The position numbers and the translations under genes are program-made. From contig JBJOOR010000011.1 of assembly GCA_046051225.1 (NCBI GenBank), forward strand, positions 62,001-126,000: a stretch of 64,000 bases of DNA. Direction: 5' to 3'. Positions 33,415 through 42,492 of this stretch are shown here, piece after piece. The notes under the pieces are model-generated. The model was not told the origin of the DNA. It saw only the letters and a list, made by a program, of their open reading frames with translations, and did not search any database. The stretch's first letter is position 1. Every line of letters starts with the position of its first letter. This DNA comes from CAIODY01 sp046051225 (lineage in GTDB: Bacteria; Bacteroidota; Bacteroidia; Chitinophagales; CAIODY01).

Positions 33415-34950
33415 ATGACTAAGATTATCATATCAACTATTTATTTTTTCTCTTTTACCTTTTGTTGTATTGCCCAAACAGATAAATTTTGGGTGGTAGG
33501 CAGAAATTGTAATTTAGATTTTAGAACAGGTATTTGTAAGCCCGACTCTACTAACAATACTAATCAACTGATTTTACCTCAAACCAGCACCAATATTTGC
33601 GATAATAATGGGAATTTAATTTTTTATAGTGATGGTTATCAAGTAATGAATAAGAATTATCAATTAATGCCAAATGGTAATAATTTTAATCATGGCACAC
33701 ATGCCAATTCATATATTATTTCAGGTACAGGGTATCCAATAATTAAATGCGCAGTTATTATTCCTTTTGTAAACGATACCAATAAATATTATATGTTTTA
33801 TGAAAATTCTGAATACACTGATAATGGAAGTGGTTTGCCCGATAGATTACAATATTTAATAGTTGATAAAACATTAGATGGAGGCTTGGGTGATGTAACG
33901 GCAAAAGACCAAGTAATTGTACAAGGTGATAGTTTATATGGTGGAAGTGTGTTTGCCATAAAACATGGTAATGGAAAAGATTGGTGGATAATTGCCCGTA
34001 AGTTTCATAGCAATCAGTTTTATATGGTATTAGTTGATAGCGCTGGTCCGCATACCCCCATCATTCAACATTTGGGTTCGCCTTATATGTTTACCAGTGT
34101 TTATCATTGTGTTTGTAATCCATCTATTGATGGTAGTAAATTGGCTTATTTATATTTTTCATTTGGCGCCAATCCTATTACTCAATTAGATATATATGAT
34201 TTTGATAGATGCGCAGGCAATTTGAGCAATTATAAAAAATTAGATTTATTTACTACTGCTGTTGGCGATACTATGTATTCTAATGCAGTTTGTTTATCGC
34301 CCAATAATCGCTTTGCTTACGTGCATAATGGCGGCGGCATGTGGCAATTAGATTTACAAAAATCTAACCCATATATGAGCAGAATAAGAGTGGGGGTTTG
34401 GGATGGTACTTCTGCCCCATCTAATACCTTATTTTGGCAAATGAAAAATGGACCCGATGGCAAAATATATGTAAGTACTTATGGCAGTACACAATATATA
34501 CATGTCATCAATAACCCCGATGTATTAGATACATTTTGTAACTTTAAACAAAAACAAATTTTATTTGGTACTTTAGGTTATTATGGACACACAAATGGTG
34601 AAGCACATTTTAGTGATGGATGCTTACCCAATATCCCCAATTTTGCTTTAGGTGCTATAGCCCCTTGTGGTAATGTGGGAGTGGCGGAGGTAAAGGAAGA
34701 GGGGCAGTCCCGAACGTTCGGGATAGTATATCCAAACCCTGCTTCGCAGTCAATAGTCGTAAGTAGTAAGTCGTTAGTAAATACAATAGAGGTAAGGGAT
34801 GTATTAGGTCGTGTTGTAATTCAACAAATCAAAAACTCATCCACTCAACAAATTCAAATTGATGTATCAAGTTTATCAAGCGGCTTATATTTTATAAAAG
34901 CAACTGATATAAAAGGCAATACAATGAATGGAAAGTTTGTGAAAGAATAA
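33415..34950 (+). CDS. Secreted beta-propeller-like protein with T9SS type A sorting domain
   Basis: 511-residue T9SS cargo. The start MTKIIISTIYFFSFTFCCIA gives a good signal peptide. The main body begins TDKFWVVGRNCNLDFRTG and contains WD40-like blades such as NPSIDGSKLAYLYF, VCLSPNNRFAYVH and MKNGPDGKIYVS, common in Bacteroidota surface proteins. The sorting domain runs from VYPNPASQSIVV to GKFVKE. Just before it, the segment EEGQSRTFGIV is encoded by DNA containing the perfect palindrome TCCCGAACGTTCGGGA, and 132 bp of the domain are identical to the gene at 5477. The ligand is unknown. Confidence 0.85.
   Translation: MTKIIISTIYFFSFTFCCIAQTDKFWVVGRNCNLDFRTGICKPDSTNNTNQLILPQTSTNICDNNGNLIFYSDGYQVMNKNYQLMPNGNNFNHGTHANSYIISGTGYPIIKCAVIIPFVNDTNKYYMFYENSEYTDNGSGLPDRLQYLIVDKTLDGGLGDVTAKDQVIVQGDSLYGGSVFAIKHGNGKDWWIIARKFHSNQFYMVLVDSAGPHTPIIQHLGSPYMFTSVYHCVCNPSIDGSKLAYLYFSFGANPITQLDIYDFDRCAGNLSNYKKLDLFTTAVGDTMYSNAVCLSPNNRFAYVHNGGGMWQLDLQKSNPYMSRIRVGVWDGTSAPSNTLFWQMKNGPDGKIYVSTYGSTQYIHVINNPDVLDTFCNFKQKQILFGTLGYYGHTNGEAHFSDGCLPNIPNFALGAIAPCGNVGVAEVKEEGQSRTFGIVYPNPASQSIVVSSKSLVNTIEVRDVLGRVVIQQIKNSSTQQIQIDVSSLSSGLYFIKATDIKGNTMNGKFVKE
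34708..34723. repeat. Perfect 16-bp palindrome inside a coding region
   Basis: TCCCGAACGTTCGGGA encodes part of SRTFGI within the linker just before the sorting domain. The corresponding stretch in the paralogous gene (GIDEVGISKIEVYPNP) has no counterpart. This suggests an insertion of a short palindromic element that kept the frame. Confidence 0.75.
34748..34879 (+). repeat. 132-bp perfect repeat within a T9SS sorting domain, copy 2
   Basis: Identical to 6273-6404 in the same orientation, 28.5 kb away. The flanking codons diverge at both ends while still encoding sorting-domain residues. Confidence 0.9.
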
Positions 34951-34976
34951 AAAAACTTTTTATATCTACATTTTAT

Positions 34977-35570
34977 TCAAAACAATGTGGGTGCTTTTTT
35001 CCAACTAAATGTTTTTCGATGATATTTTGTTAAGCCATATTTGCCCAGCATAGCTCTATGATGAGCCGTAGGATAGCCTTTGTTTTGCTGCCAATCATAA
35101 GCAGGAAATTGTTTTGCAATCTTCAACATATATTCATCTCGATAAGTTTTAGCAAGCACCGAAGCCGCTGCAATGCTCATATACAAAGCATCGCCTTTAA
35201 TAATACATTGATGTGGAATAGTTGGATAAGTTGTAAATCTATTGCCATCAATCAATAATAATTCGGGTTTAATGGCAAGTTTGTCAACAGCTTTATGCAT
35301 AGCTTTAAATGATGAAGCCAAAATATTATATTTATCAATTTCCTTGTTATCAAGCGATGCTACAGCATAAGCAATGGCTTCTTTTTCAATAATAATTCTA
35401 AGCGCATTTCGATTTGCTTCGCTTAATTTTTTGCTATCATTCAATACATCATTCTTATAATTTTTGGGTAAAATAACAGCCGCTGCAAACACAGGTCCAG
35501 CCAAGCATCCTCTGCCAGCTTCATCGCAACCAGCTTCAATAAATTTTTTTTGAAAAAATGATTTTAACAT
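34977..35570 (-). CDS. rnhB: Ribonuclease HII
   Basis: 197-residue cytoplasmic endonuclease that cuts the RNA strand of RNA-DNA hybrids and removes misincorporated ribonucleotides. Seen are the catalytic start EAGCDEAGRGCLAGPVFAAA, the motif LLIDGNRFTTYP, KGDALYMSIAAASVLAKTYRD and the C-terminal NKGYPTAHHRAMLGKYGLT. The Asp/Glu metal ligands (D-E, D, D) are all in place. The length is normal. The sequence between its start and the preceding hybrid-kinase gene is only 57 bases, with no clear promoter recognised. Confidence 0.96.
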   Translation of the reverse strand: MLKSFFQKKFIEAGCDEAGRGCLAGPVFAAAVILPKNYKNDVLNDSKKLSEANRNALRIIIEKEAIAYAVASLDNKEIDKYNILASSFKAMHKAVDKLAIKPELLLIDGNRFTTYPTIPHQCIIKGDALYMSIAAASVLAKTYRDEYMLKIAKQFPAYDWQQNKGYPTAHHRAMLGKYGLTKYHRKTFSWKKAPTLF

Positions 35571-35627
35571 GATGGTTTCTGTTCTATTTTAATAAGGCTT
35601 TGTTGCTTTCGGGCTAAATACTAAATA

Positions 35628-37823
35628 CTACTTCACCAATTGCTGAATTTTTTCCATCAATATATTAATAGCAAATGGTTTTGATATATAATCGTTCATG
35701 CCTACTTCAAAACATTTATCCATTTCGCTTTTCATCACATTTGCTGTTTGTGCTAAAATCGGAATTTGATTAATAGGCGCAGGCATTTGCTTGCGAATAA
35801 TTTCGGTAGTTTCATATCCGTTCAAATGTGGCATTTGAATATCCATTAAAATAATATCGTATATTTTTTTGTGTAAAAATTCAATGGCTACCAATCCATT
35901 TTCGGCAATATCAATTTCGGCTTTTGGCCATGCTATTGATATTGATTTGGCAGCTAATTTTTGATTAAAAATATTGTCTTCAACCAATAAAATTTTTAAT
36001 TGCCTATTGGCTATTTTTTCAATGCTTTGATTTCGCTTAGCAGGTTTTTCTATTTGATTGGCTCGTTTTAAAGGCAGATAAACATAAAATGTAGTGCCTT
36101 TATTTTTTTCGCTAGTTACCGAAATATTGCCATGCATCATTTCAGTTAATTTTTTTGAAATATTAAGCCCTAATCCTGTGCCACCATACAATTTATTGGT
36201 TACAAAACTTGATGGGCTAAACGAATCGAAAATTTGTGGTAAGTGATCGGCCGATATGCCAATTCCTTGATCAATAATTCTGAATTGCAAATCATATACA
36301 GGCGCTCTGTAGCCTTTATTAATTACTTCAACAATTACAGGCGTATTGCTCGAAAACTTCACTGCATTATTACAAAGATTTAATAAAATTTGCTTTAAAT
36401 GCCCAGCATCGCCACGTACCATTTCGGGCACTTCGCTTGGCATTTTATAAATAAAATCAACTCCATTTTGCTCACATTTCAACGAAATAATTTGTTTTAT
36501 TTCTTCTAAAATATTTTCTAAACTAAAATCTTTTTCTTCCACATGTTCGTTGCCTGTGCTTATTTTAGTAAGCTGCAATACATCTTCGATAATATCTAAA
36601 ATAGTGGATGTTGATTTTTCAATTACCGATACATATTCTTTTTGTTCGGCATTTAATTCTGTTCGTTCAAGCAGTTGCAAAAACCCACTAATCGAATTCA
36701 TTGGAGTTCGTATTTCGTGGCTAAGATTAAGCATAATATGCTCTTTCATTTCTACAGCTTCTTCGGCTGCCGATTTAGCTTTGATGGCTTCGTCAAACTT
36801 ATATTTTAATTCTAAAGTTTGCACATTGTATAAACTTTCTTCGCCAATATTTTTCGATTTTAGTTCATAAAATCTTTTCCAATAATCAAGGCTATTTTTA
36901 AAATCATTTGTTTTTTCGAAAATGGTTGCTAGTTCTTCCAAGGTTTCTATTTGCAATACCATCACCCGTTCTTTTTCGGCTAATTGCAAAGCTTCAAGAT
37001 AAATTTCAATAGCCGAATTTGTATCACCCGAAAGTTTAAAATACGAGCCTTTCAACAGCATCAAATTTATTTTTGAATAATTATCTTCTTTATCAATTAA
37101 ATATTGATCTGCTTTATCTAAATATATTTTTGCTTTATCAAGTTGGTTTTGCTCTAAATGCAAATATGCCATGCCTCTAATGGGCATCAAATAATCGCTA
37201 GTTGAGTAATCGTTTTTTAATTCGCTATAAGCCGAAATAAAATGGTCGGCGGCTCTATCAAATAATCGCATTCGGGTGTATGCATTGCCTAAAAAACAAT
37301 TGGTACGCATCAATTGCAAAGGATCATTTACAGCATGATTTTTAAATAATGTTTTCGATTCTAAAAATTGTTTAATTCCTGCATCGTAATTAAACATTCT
37401 GCCATGCAATAATCCTAAATTATTTCGTGAACGAATTTGCCATTTTACATTTTTTAATCGTTCGGCAATTTGCAAACTTTTCATCAAATAATTAAGCGCC
37501 ATAGCATATTTGCCAAGGTTGGCAGTAATGCGTCCTAAATTAATATTTGATAAATATGCCCGTTCGTTATCTTCTGTATTTTCATAAAATATATAACACT
37601 CTTTTAAGTGCCTTAATTCACGATGTTGATTTTTTTGCTGACGATAAACATCGGCTAATTGATAATGAATATTGGCTTGTTCGGCTTCGGTAATTGGGTG
37701 TGTTTTATCCGAAAGAATTTTGTTTAAAGCATCTATTGCTTCCAATGGATTTTCGGGTGCTATCTGCATCCAAATATCAACCTGTTCATTAATGCTTTTA
37801 TTTTCTAAAATTTCTTCCATCAC
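35628..37823 (-). CDS. Soluble TPR hybrid histidine kinase/response regulator
   Basis: 731-residue protein with no signal peptide or membrane helix, so probably cytoplasmic. Residues about 15-330 are TPR repeats (for example NNLGLLHGRMFNYDAGIKQF). The HisKA box is MLNLSHEIRTPMNSISGFLQ with the phospho-His near 369. The HATPase domain has DQGIGISADHLPQIFDSF and GGTGLGLNISKKLTEMMHG. A C-terminal receiver carries VEDN and the acceptor Asp near residue 661 (IILMDIQMPHLNGYE). Without a separate DNA-binding partner nearby, its output is unknown. The TPR region may sense a protein partner; this is inference. Confidence 0.93.
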   Translation of the reverse strand: MMEEILENKSINEQVDIWMQIAPENPLEAIDALNKILSDKTHPITEAEQANIHYQLADVYRQQKNQHRELRHLKECYIFYENTEDNERAYLSNINLGRITANLGKYAMALNYLMKSLQIAERLKNVKWQIRSRNNLGLLHGRMFNYDAGIKQFLESKTLFKNHAVNDPLQLMRTNCFLGNAYTRMRLFDRAADHFISAYSELKNDYSTSDYLMPIRGMAYLHLEQNQLDKAKIYLDKADQYLIDKEDNYSKINLMLLKGSYFKLSGDTNSAIEIYLEALQLAEKERVMVLQIETLEELATIFEKTNDFKNSLDYWKRFYELKSKNIGEESLYNVQTLELKYKFDEAIKAKSAAEEAVEMKEHIMLNLSHEIRTPMNSISGFLQLLERTELNAEQKEYVSVIEKSTSTILDIIEDVLQLTKISTGNEHVEEKDFSLENILEEIKQIISLKCEQNGVDFIYKMPSEVPEMVRGDAGHLKQILLNLCNNAVKFSSNTPVIVEVINKGYRAPVYDLQFRIIDQGIGISADHLPQIFDSFSPSSFVTNKLYGGTGLGLNISKKLTEMMHGNISVTSEKNKGTTFYVYLPLKRANQIEKPAKRNQSIEKIANRQLKILLVEDNIFNQKLAAKSISIAWPKAEIDIAENGLVAIEFLHKKIYDIILMDIQMPHLNGYETTEIIRKQMPAPINQIPILAQTANVMKSEMDKCFEVGMNDYISKPFAINILMEKIQQLVK

Positions 37824-37890
37824 TATTGGTAATTATCAATTACAATGTTAAACTATTTAGTTCATTCGCACAAAAATATTTATTCAATAA

Positions 37891-37921
37891 AAAAAGCGAA
37901 ACAAAAACTGTTTCGCTTTTT
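37891..37921. terminator. Bidirectional-looking terminator after the small DUF5679-like gene
   Basis: A 13-bp stem AAAAAGCGAAACA/TGTTTCGCTTTTT with a five-base loop lies 17 bases beyond the stop of the minus-strand 67-codon gene. Confidence 0.8.
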
Positions 37922-37937
37922 TCGATAATTTGCAAAA

Positions 37938-38141
37938 TTACCAACCTTGCTTTTTAGCTACACCATTTTTAATAGCTTCCAATGCTGCTGCTTCGCCTAG
38001 CATAGTTGTCATTTTGTTTCCTTTTCCATCAGTGCCCTGTGCCATATAGCCACCACGAGCAGTTTTAGAAATTACTGCCTCTTGCATAGGCACATTTTTT
38101 TCTTTGGTTTTCATGCAATACGCTGTTAACATTTTAGACAT
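37938..38141 (-). CDS. Small DUF5679-like protein
   Basis: 67-residue protein, MSKMLTAYCMKTKEKNVPMQ followed by ARGGYMAQGTDGKGNKMTTM and a short Ala-rich helix. The layout resembles the DUF5679 zinc-ribbon family, which begins with AYCVKCK and has NGRPATQGVCPVCG. Here only one Cys remains (YCMKTK), so metal binding is probably lost. It has its own terminator downstream and a TAnnTTTG-like box upstream, which supports it being a real gene. The function is unknown. Confidence 0.7.
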   Translation of the reverse strand: MSKMLTAYCMKTKEKNVPMQEAVISKTARGGYMAQGTDGKGNKMTTMLGEAAALEAIKNGVAKKQGW

Positions 38142-38181
38142 GTTGATTGATTTTATTTGGTTAAAAATATTTTGAACAAGA

Positions 38182-38189
38182 TAAAGGTA
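38182..38189 (-). promoter_or_regulatory. Promoter -7-like box for the DUF5679-like gene
   Basis: The minus strand reads TACCTTTA, seven of eight matches to TAnnTTTG, about 40 bases upstream of the ATG at 38141. Confidence 0.4.
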
Positions 38190-38226
38190 AATAAATTTTA
38201 TTCTCTTACATCAAGTTTTTAATTTT

Positions 38227-38234
38227 TAGCTTTA
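38227..38234 (+). promoter_or_regulatory. Promoter -7-like box for rsgA
   Basis: TAGCTTTA matches TAnnTTTG at seven of eight positions, 23 bases before the TTG start at 38257. Confidence 0.45.
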
Positions 38235-38256
38235 CACATTATTCAAATAAAAAAAA

Positions 38257-39195
38257 TTGAGAGCCACCGTTATTAAATCTACTGGAAGTTGGTACACCGT
38301 GTTAAGCATTGAAAATAAAGTATTGCAATGCCGCATAAAAGGCTTGTTTAGATTGGATGATAAAAAAATATCAAACCCTTTGGCAGTGGGCGATTGGGTT
38401 AATATTGAACAGGAATCAGGACAAGAAACTTATATGATTAATGAGTTGTTTAGTCGTAACAATTATATATGCCGAACCGATCCACATCGCAAAGCCCACA
38501 AGCAAATTATAGCTTCTAATATTGATCAGGCAGTGTTAATAACAAGTCTTTATCAGCCCCGTGTACCATTGGGTTTTTTAGATAGATTTTCGGTAATTGC
38601 CGAAATGTATCATATTCCGCTTCAAATTATTTTTAATAAATGCGATATTTATGATGCCGATGCCATGCTTAAATTTGAAGAAGCAAAAAGTATATATGAA
38701 GATGCAGGCTATAGGGTGCATTTAGTATCGTTGCATAAAAATATGAATACCGAAATTATTGCTTCTGTTTTTGAAAATAAAACTTCGCTAATTAGTGGGC
38801 AAAGCGGTGTAGGCAAAACAGCTTTAATTAATTTTTTATGCCCCACATTGCAATTAAAAACACAGCAAGTATCAGATTCGAATGAAAAAGGGCAACATAC
38901 CACCACTTTTGCCGAAATGCATTTAATGAATGATAAAAGTTTTATAATTGATACGCCAGGTGTTAAAGAATTGGGCATTGCAGATATGGAGCTGGTAGAA
39001 ATTTCACAATATTTTGCCGAGATGCGAAAGTTTTTACCCAATTGTAAATTTAATAATTGCAAACATATTGATGAACCCAATTGTGCTATAAAACTGGCTT
39101 TGGATAATGGTTTGATTCATCCCTTACGATTTAATTCTTATTTAAGTATTTATAATGAAATTGAATCGGGATTAAAATTTTGGCAAAAAAAATAA
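38257..39195 (+). CDS. rsgA: Ribosome small-subunit-dependent GTPase A
   Basis: 312-residue circularly permuted GTPase that helps mature the 30S ribosomal subunit. Residues 1-70 form the OB-fold (RATVIKSTGSWYTVLS). The permuted GTPase motifs run G4 NKCD, G1 SGQSGVGKTALIN, and G3 DTPGVKELG. The C-terminal zinc knuckle reads CKFNNCKHIDEPNC. All key residues are present. A stop codon lies three codons upstream in frame, and no ATG is available, so it must start at TTG, which is unusual in this window. Confidence 0.96.
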   Translation: MRATVIKSTGSWYTVLSIENKVLQCRIKGLFRLDDKKISNPLAVGDWVNIEQESGQETYMINELFSRNNYICRTDPHRKAHKQIIASNIDQAVLITSLYQPRVPLGFLDRFSVIAEMYHIPLQIIFNKCDIYDADAMLKFEEAKSIYEDAGYRVHLVSLHKNMNTEIIASVFENKTSLISGQSGVGKTALINFLCPTLQLKTQQVSDSNEKGQHTTTFAEMHLMNDKSFIIDTPGVKELGIADMELVEISQYFAEMRKFLPNCKFNNCKHIDEPNCAIKLALDNGLIHPLRFNSYLSIYNEIESGLKFWQKK

Positions 39196-39291
39196 TGTTT
39201 TAAATCAGTTGTTTGCAACCCTTTAAAAAAAATAATCGTCCAATACATGCTTGTTTAACAATATTTTAAGTGTTTGCAATTTTTTTTAAAT

Positions 39292-39299
39292 TATTTTCG
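39292..39299 (+). promoter_or_regulatory. Promoter -7-like box for the TonB receptor
   Basis: TATTTTCG resembles TAnnTTTG, with a TTTG at 39273-39276 15 bases upstream. The ATG at 39318 follows after 18 bases. Confidence 0.35.
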
Positions 39300-39317
39300 T
39301 CAGCTATTTTATAAATT

Positions 39318-41636
39318 ATGAAATTCATATCTACTATTTTTCTTTCTATTCTTTTTGTTTGCCACATTTTTACAGCCAATGCACAAAGTAAATCAACCGA
39401 TATAAAAGGGTTTGTGTATGATAAAGGTACCGGCGAACCCATGATATTTACAAACGTTGTTTTAGCTGGAACACAGCAAGGCAGCCAAACTGATATTAAT
39501 GGCTATTTTTATATTCGTAAAGTTGCCTTTGGTAAATATACTTTAATGATTACCGCAGTAGGCTACGATTCAAGCATTACGCCCATCACTATTGCAAGCG
39601 ATGATATTGTTAACCAAAGAATTTATTTACAAAAGCGTTCTCGACAATTAAAACAAATAAAAATATCGGGCCGAAAAACCGACAATTTAACCCAAGTACA
39701 AATTGGGCAAATAACAGTTACACCCAATCAAATCAACCAATTGCCAAGCGTAGGCGGCGAACCCGATTTAGCTCAATATTTACAAATCATTCCAGGTGTG
39801 GTAAGTTCGGGCGATCAAGGCGGACAGCTTTATATTCGTGGTGGTTCGCCAGTTCAAAACAGAATTATGTTGGATGGAATGACCATTTATAACCCATTTC
39901 ACTCCTTAGGTTTATTTTCTGTTTTCGAAACCGATATTATGAAAAATGCAGAAGTTAAAACGGCTGGTTTTAATGCTGATTATGGTGGCGCTACATCGGC
40001 TATTATTGATGTAAGCACACGTGATGGTAATAGAAAACGTTTGTCAGGAAAAATATCTGCCAATACATTTGCCAGCAAAGTAATATTAGAAGGACCGTTA
40101 AAAAAATTAGATGAAAAAGAGGGCGGCAGTTCATCGTTTATCATCACAGCTAAATCTAGTTATTTAGATAAATCATCGCCTATTTTTTACCCTTATGCTG
40201 ATAGCGTTAATAAAAAATTGCCTTACAAATTTACCGATATATATGGTAAACTTACATTCACTAGCAATTCGGGTAGTAAGCTAAATTTGTTTGGATTTAA
40301 TTTTACCGATGCTGCTAATTTTGGAAAAGTGGCCAATTTTGGTTGGAATGCAACAGGTGGTGGTTTAAATTTTATTGTGGCGCCGCCCAATTCAAGCACA
40401 TTAATAAGTGGTATTGTAGCTGGTTCAAATTATTCGCTTAATCTATCTGAAGCTGATGGATTGCCTCGTTCAAGCACTATTAAAGGCTTTAATTCAAGTA
40501 TCGATTTGGGTTATGTATTTGAAAACAATAGCAATCTTAATATCGGTATCGAAATAAATTCATTTAGCACTACTTATACATTTTATAATATTTTAAAATT
40601 AAAAGTAGGCGATGGCGAAGATCAAAACACATCTGAATTTGCTACTTATTTTAAATATAAAATAGTAAAAAATAAATGGGTTATTGAACCTGGCTTACGA
40701 CTACCCTATTACTCTACACTTAATGCTGGTTCAATCGAACCACGATTTGGTGTAAAATATAATGCTACCAATTATTTTAGACTAAAAGCTGCGGCCGGCA
40801 GATATTCGCAAAATTTAATTAGTACCAAAAGCGATAAAGATATTGTAAATCTTTTCACAGGATTTTTATCAGGGCCACAAGAAAATTTAAAAAATACTGA
40901 AGGCGATAATATCAATAATCCATTGCAAAGAGCATGGCATGCCGTATTAGGTTTTGAAAGCGATATTAATAAAAATTTAGAGTTTAGCGCCGAAACTTAT
41001 TTTAAAGATTATACCCAACTTATTAATATAAGCCGTGATAAATTAAAAGTGCAAGACCCTAATTATATTGTTGAAACAGGCAATGCTTATGGTATTGATT
41101 TTTTAGCAAAATATGAATACAAAAGATTTTATTTATGGCTAGCCTATTCATTGGCTTATACCAATAGATACGATGGAACAAAAAATGCAGACGGTAGTAA
41201 ATACTATTATTCGCCATCATTTGATAGAAGAAATAATATCAACACACTTTTATCCTACACATTTGGCAAAAACCTGAATTGGGAATTTGGTACTAGATAC
41301 AATTTTGGAAGTGGTTTTCCATTTACTTTAACGCAAGGCTTTTACGAACAACAATATTTTTTAGAAGGCTTAACGAGCAATTATGTTTCGGGGCAAGGGC
41401 AGCTGGGCGTATTGTATGATAAAAAATTAAATGGTGGCAGATTGCCTAATTATCATAGAGTGGATGTATCGTTGAAACGCAAATTTTTTGTAGGTAAAAA
41501 TGGTGTGTTAGAAATGAATGCAAGCATTAGCAATACACTTAATCGCCCCAATATGTTTTATTATGATAGAATAAATCAACGCCGCATTAATCAATTACCT
41601 ATACTGCCAGCAGTAGGCTTTAATTATACTTTTTAA
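39318..41636 (+). CDS. TonB-dependent receptor
   Basis: 772-residue outer-membrane receptor. The signal peptide ends at TANAQS, followed by a carboxypeptidase-regulatory-like domain (GFVYDKGTGEPMIFTNVVLA), the plug domain (SVGGEPDLAQYLQIIPGVVS, then LYIRGGSPVQNRIMLDGMTI) and a 22-strand-type barrel ending in AVGFNYTF. It lacks an obvious T9SS domain, and no SusD partner is adjacent, so it is not a classical SusCD pair. The substrate is unknown. It ends six bases before the SDR gene start and may be cotranscribed with it. Confidence 0.95.
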   Translation: MKFISTIFLSILFVCHIFTANAQSKSTDIKGFVYDKGTGEPMIFTNVVLAGTQQGSQTDINGYFYIRKVAFGKYTLMITAVGYDSSITPITIASDDIVNQRIYLQKRSRQLKQIKISGRKTDNLTQVQIGQITVTPNQINQLPSVGGEPDLAQYLQIIPGVVSSGDQGGQLYIRGGSPVQNRIMLDGMTIYNPFHSLGLFSVFETDIMKNAEVKTAGFNADYGGATSAIIDVSTRDGNRKRLSGKISANTFASKVILEGPLKKLDEKEGGSSSFIITAKSSYLDKSSPIFYPYADSVNKKLPYKFTDIYGKLTFTSNSGSKLNLFGFNFTDAANFGKVANFGWNATGGGLNFIVAPPNSSTLISGIVAGSNYSLNLSEADGLPRSSTIKGFNSSIDLGYVFENNSNLNIGIEINSFSTTYTFYNILKLKVGDGEDQNTSEFATYFKYKIVKNKWVIEPGLRLPYYSTLNAGSIEPRFGVKYNATNYFRLKAAAGRYSQNLISTKSDKDIVNLFTGFLSGPQENLKNTEGDNINNPLQRAWHAVLGFESDINKNLEFSAETYFKDYTQLINISRDKLKVQDPNYIVETGNAYGIDFLAKYEYKRFYLWLAYSLAYTNRYDGTKNADGSKYYYSPSFDRRNNINTLLSYTFGKNLNWEFGTRYNFGSGFPFTLTQGFYEQQYFLEGLTSNYVSGQGQLGVLYDKKLNGGRLPNYHRVDVSLKRKFFVGKNGVLEMNASISNTLNRPNMFYYDRINQRRINQLPILPAVGFNYTF

Positions 41637-41642
41637 TCATTG

Positions 41643-42461
41643 ATGAGTAAGGTTTTTTTTTACAATAAAGTAATAGTAATTACGGGCGCTTCATCGGGCA
41701 TAGGCTTGGCTACTGCTATTGCAGCTTTGCAGCACAATGCAAAAGTGGTATTAGCAGCTCGAAAAACTACAGCATTAAAATCTATTTTAGTACAACATAA
41801 TTTTGATGAAAATAACTTTTTAATTATCCCTACCGATGTATCTATAGAAACCGATTGTCAAAATTTAATACAACAAACTATTCAAAAATTTAATGGCATT
41901 GATATTTTAATCAATAATGCAGGCATATCTATGAGGGCTGCTTTTAGCGATGTAGATATTAAGGTAATACAGCAATTGATGGATATTAATTTTTGGGGCA
42001 CATTGTATTGTTGCAAATATGCATTGCCTTATTTAATAAAAGCCAAAGGCAATATTGCAGGCATATCATCTGTGGCTGGGTTTAAAGGCTTACCAGCCCG
42101 AACGGGCTATTCGGCATCAAAATTTGCTATGAATGGTTTTTTAGAATCATTAAGATTAGAATTAGTAAATAAAAATGTAGCCGTAAGTATTATTTGCCCT
42201 GGCTATACCAATTCTAATATTCGAAATACGGCATTAAATCAAAATGGAAATGAACAAGGCGAATCGCCATTGGATGAAAAAAAATTGATGAGCGCCGAAC
42301 AAGTAGCTGCCGAAATATTAAATGCAATTGAAAACCGTAAAAACTTTACCGTGCTTACCCTTTTAGGCAAAGCAACATTTTGGTTGAATAAATTTTTTCC
42401 TACATTTATTGATAAGCAAACGCTTAAATTAATCAGCAAAGAAACAGGTTCGCCTATATAA
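41643..42461 (+). CDS. Short-chain dehydrogenase/reductase
   Basis: 272-residue NAD(P)-dependent SDR enzyme. The cofactor loop is TGASSGIG (VIVITGASSGIGLATAIAAL), followed by the NAG motif (ILINNAGISMRAAF), the catalytic Ser in GISSVAGFKG, and the YxxxK motif in TGYSASKFAMNGF. The substrate cannot be assigned. The ATG at 41643 is preferred over the TTG one codon earlier. It follows the TonB receptor gene closely and precedes a barrel-protein gene. Confidence 0.93.
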   Translation: MSKVFFYNKVIVITGASSGIGLATAIAALQHNAKVVLAARKTTALKSILVQHNFDENNFLIIPTDVSIETDCQNLIQQTIQKFNGIDILINNAGISMRAAFSDVDIKVIQQLMDINFWGTLYCCKYALPYLIKAKGNIAGISSVAGFKGLPARTGYSASKFAMNGFLESLRLELVNKNVAVSIICPGYTNSNIRNTALNQNGNEQGESPLDEKKLMSAEQVAAEILNAIENRKNFTVLTLLGKATFWLNKFFPTFIDKQTLKLISKETGSPI

Positions 42462-42492
42462 AACTTAATGTTTTTTGTTTTGTTTTGCAGCA

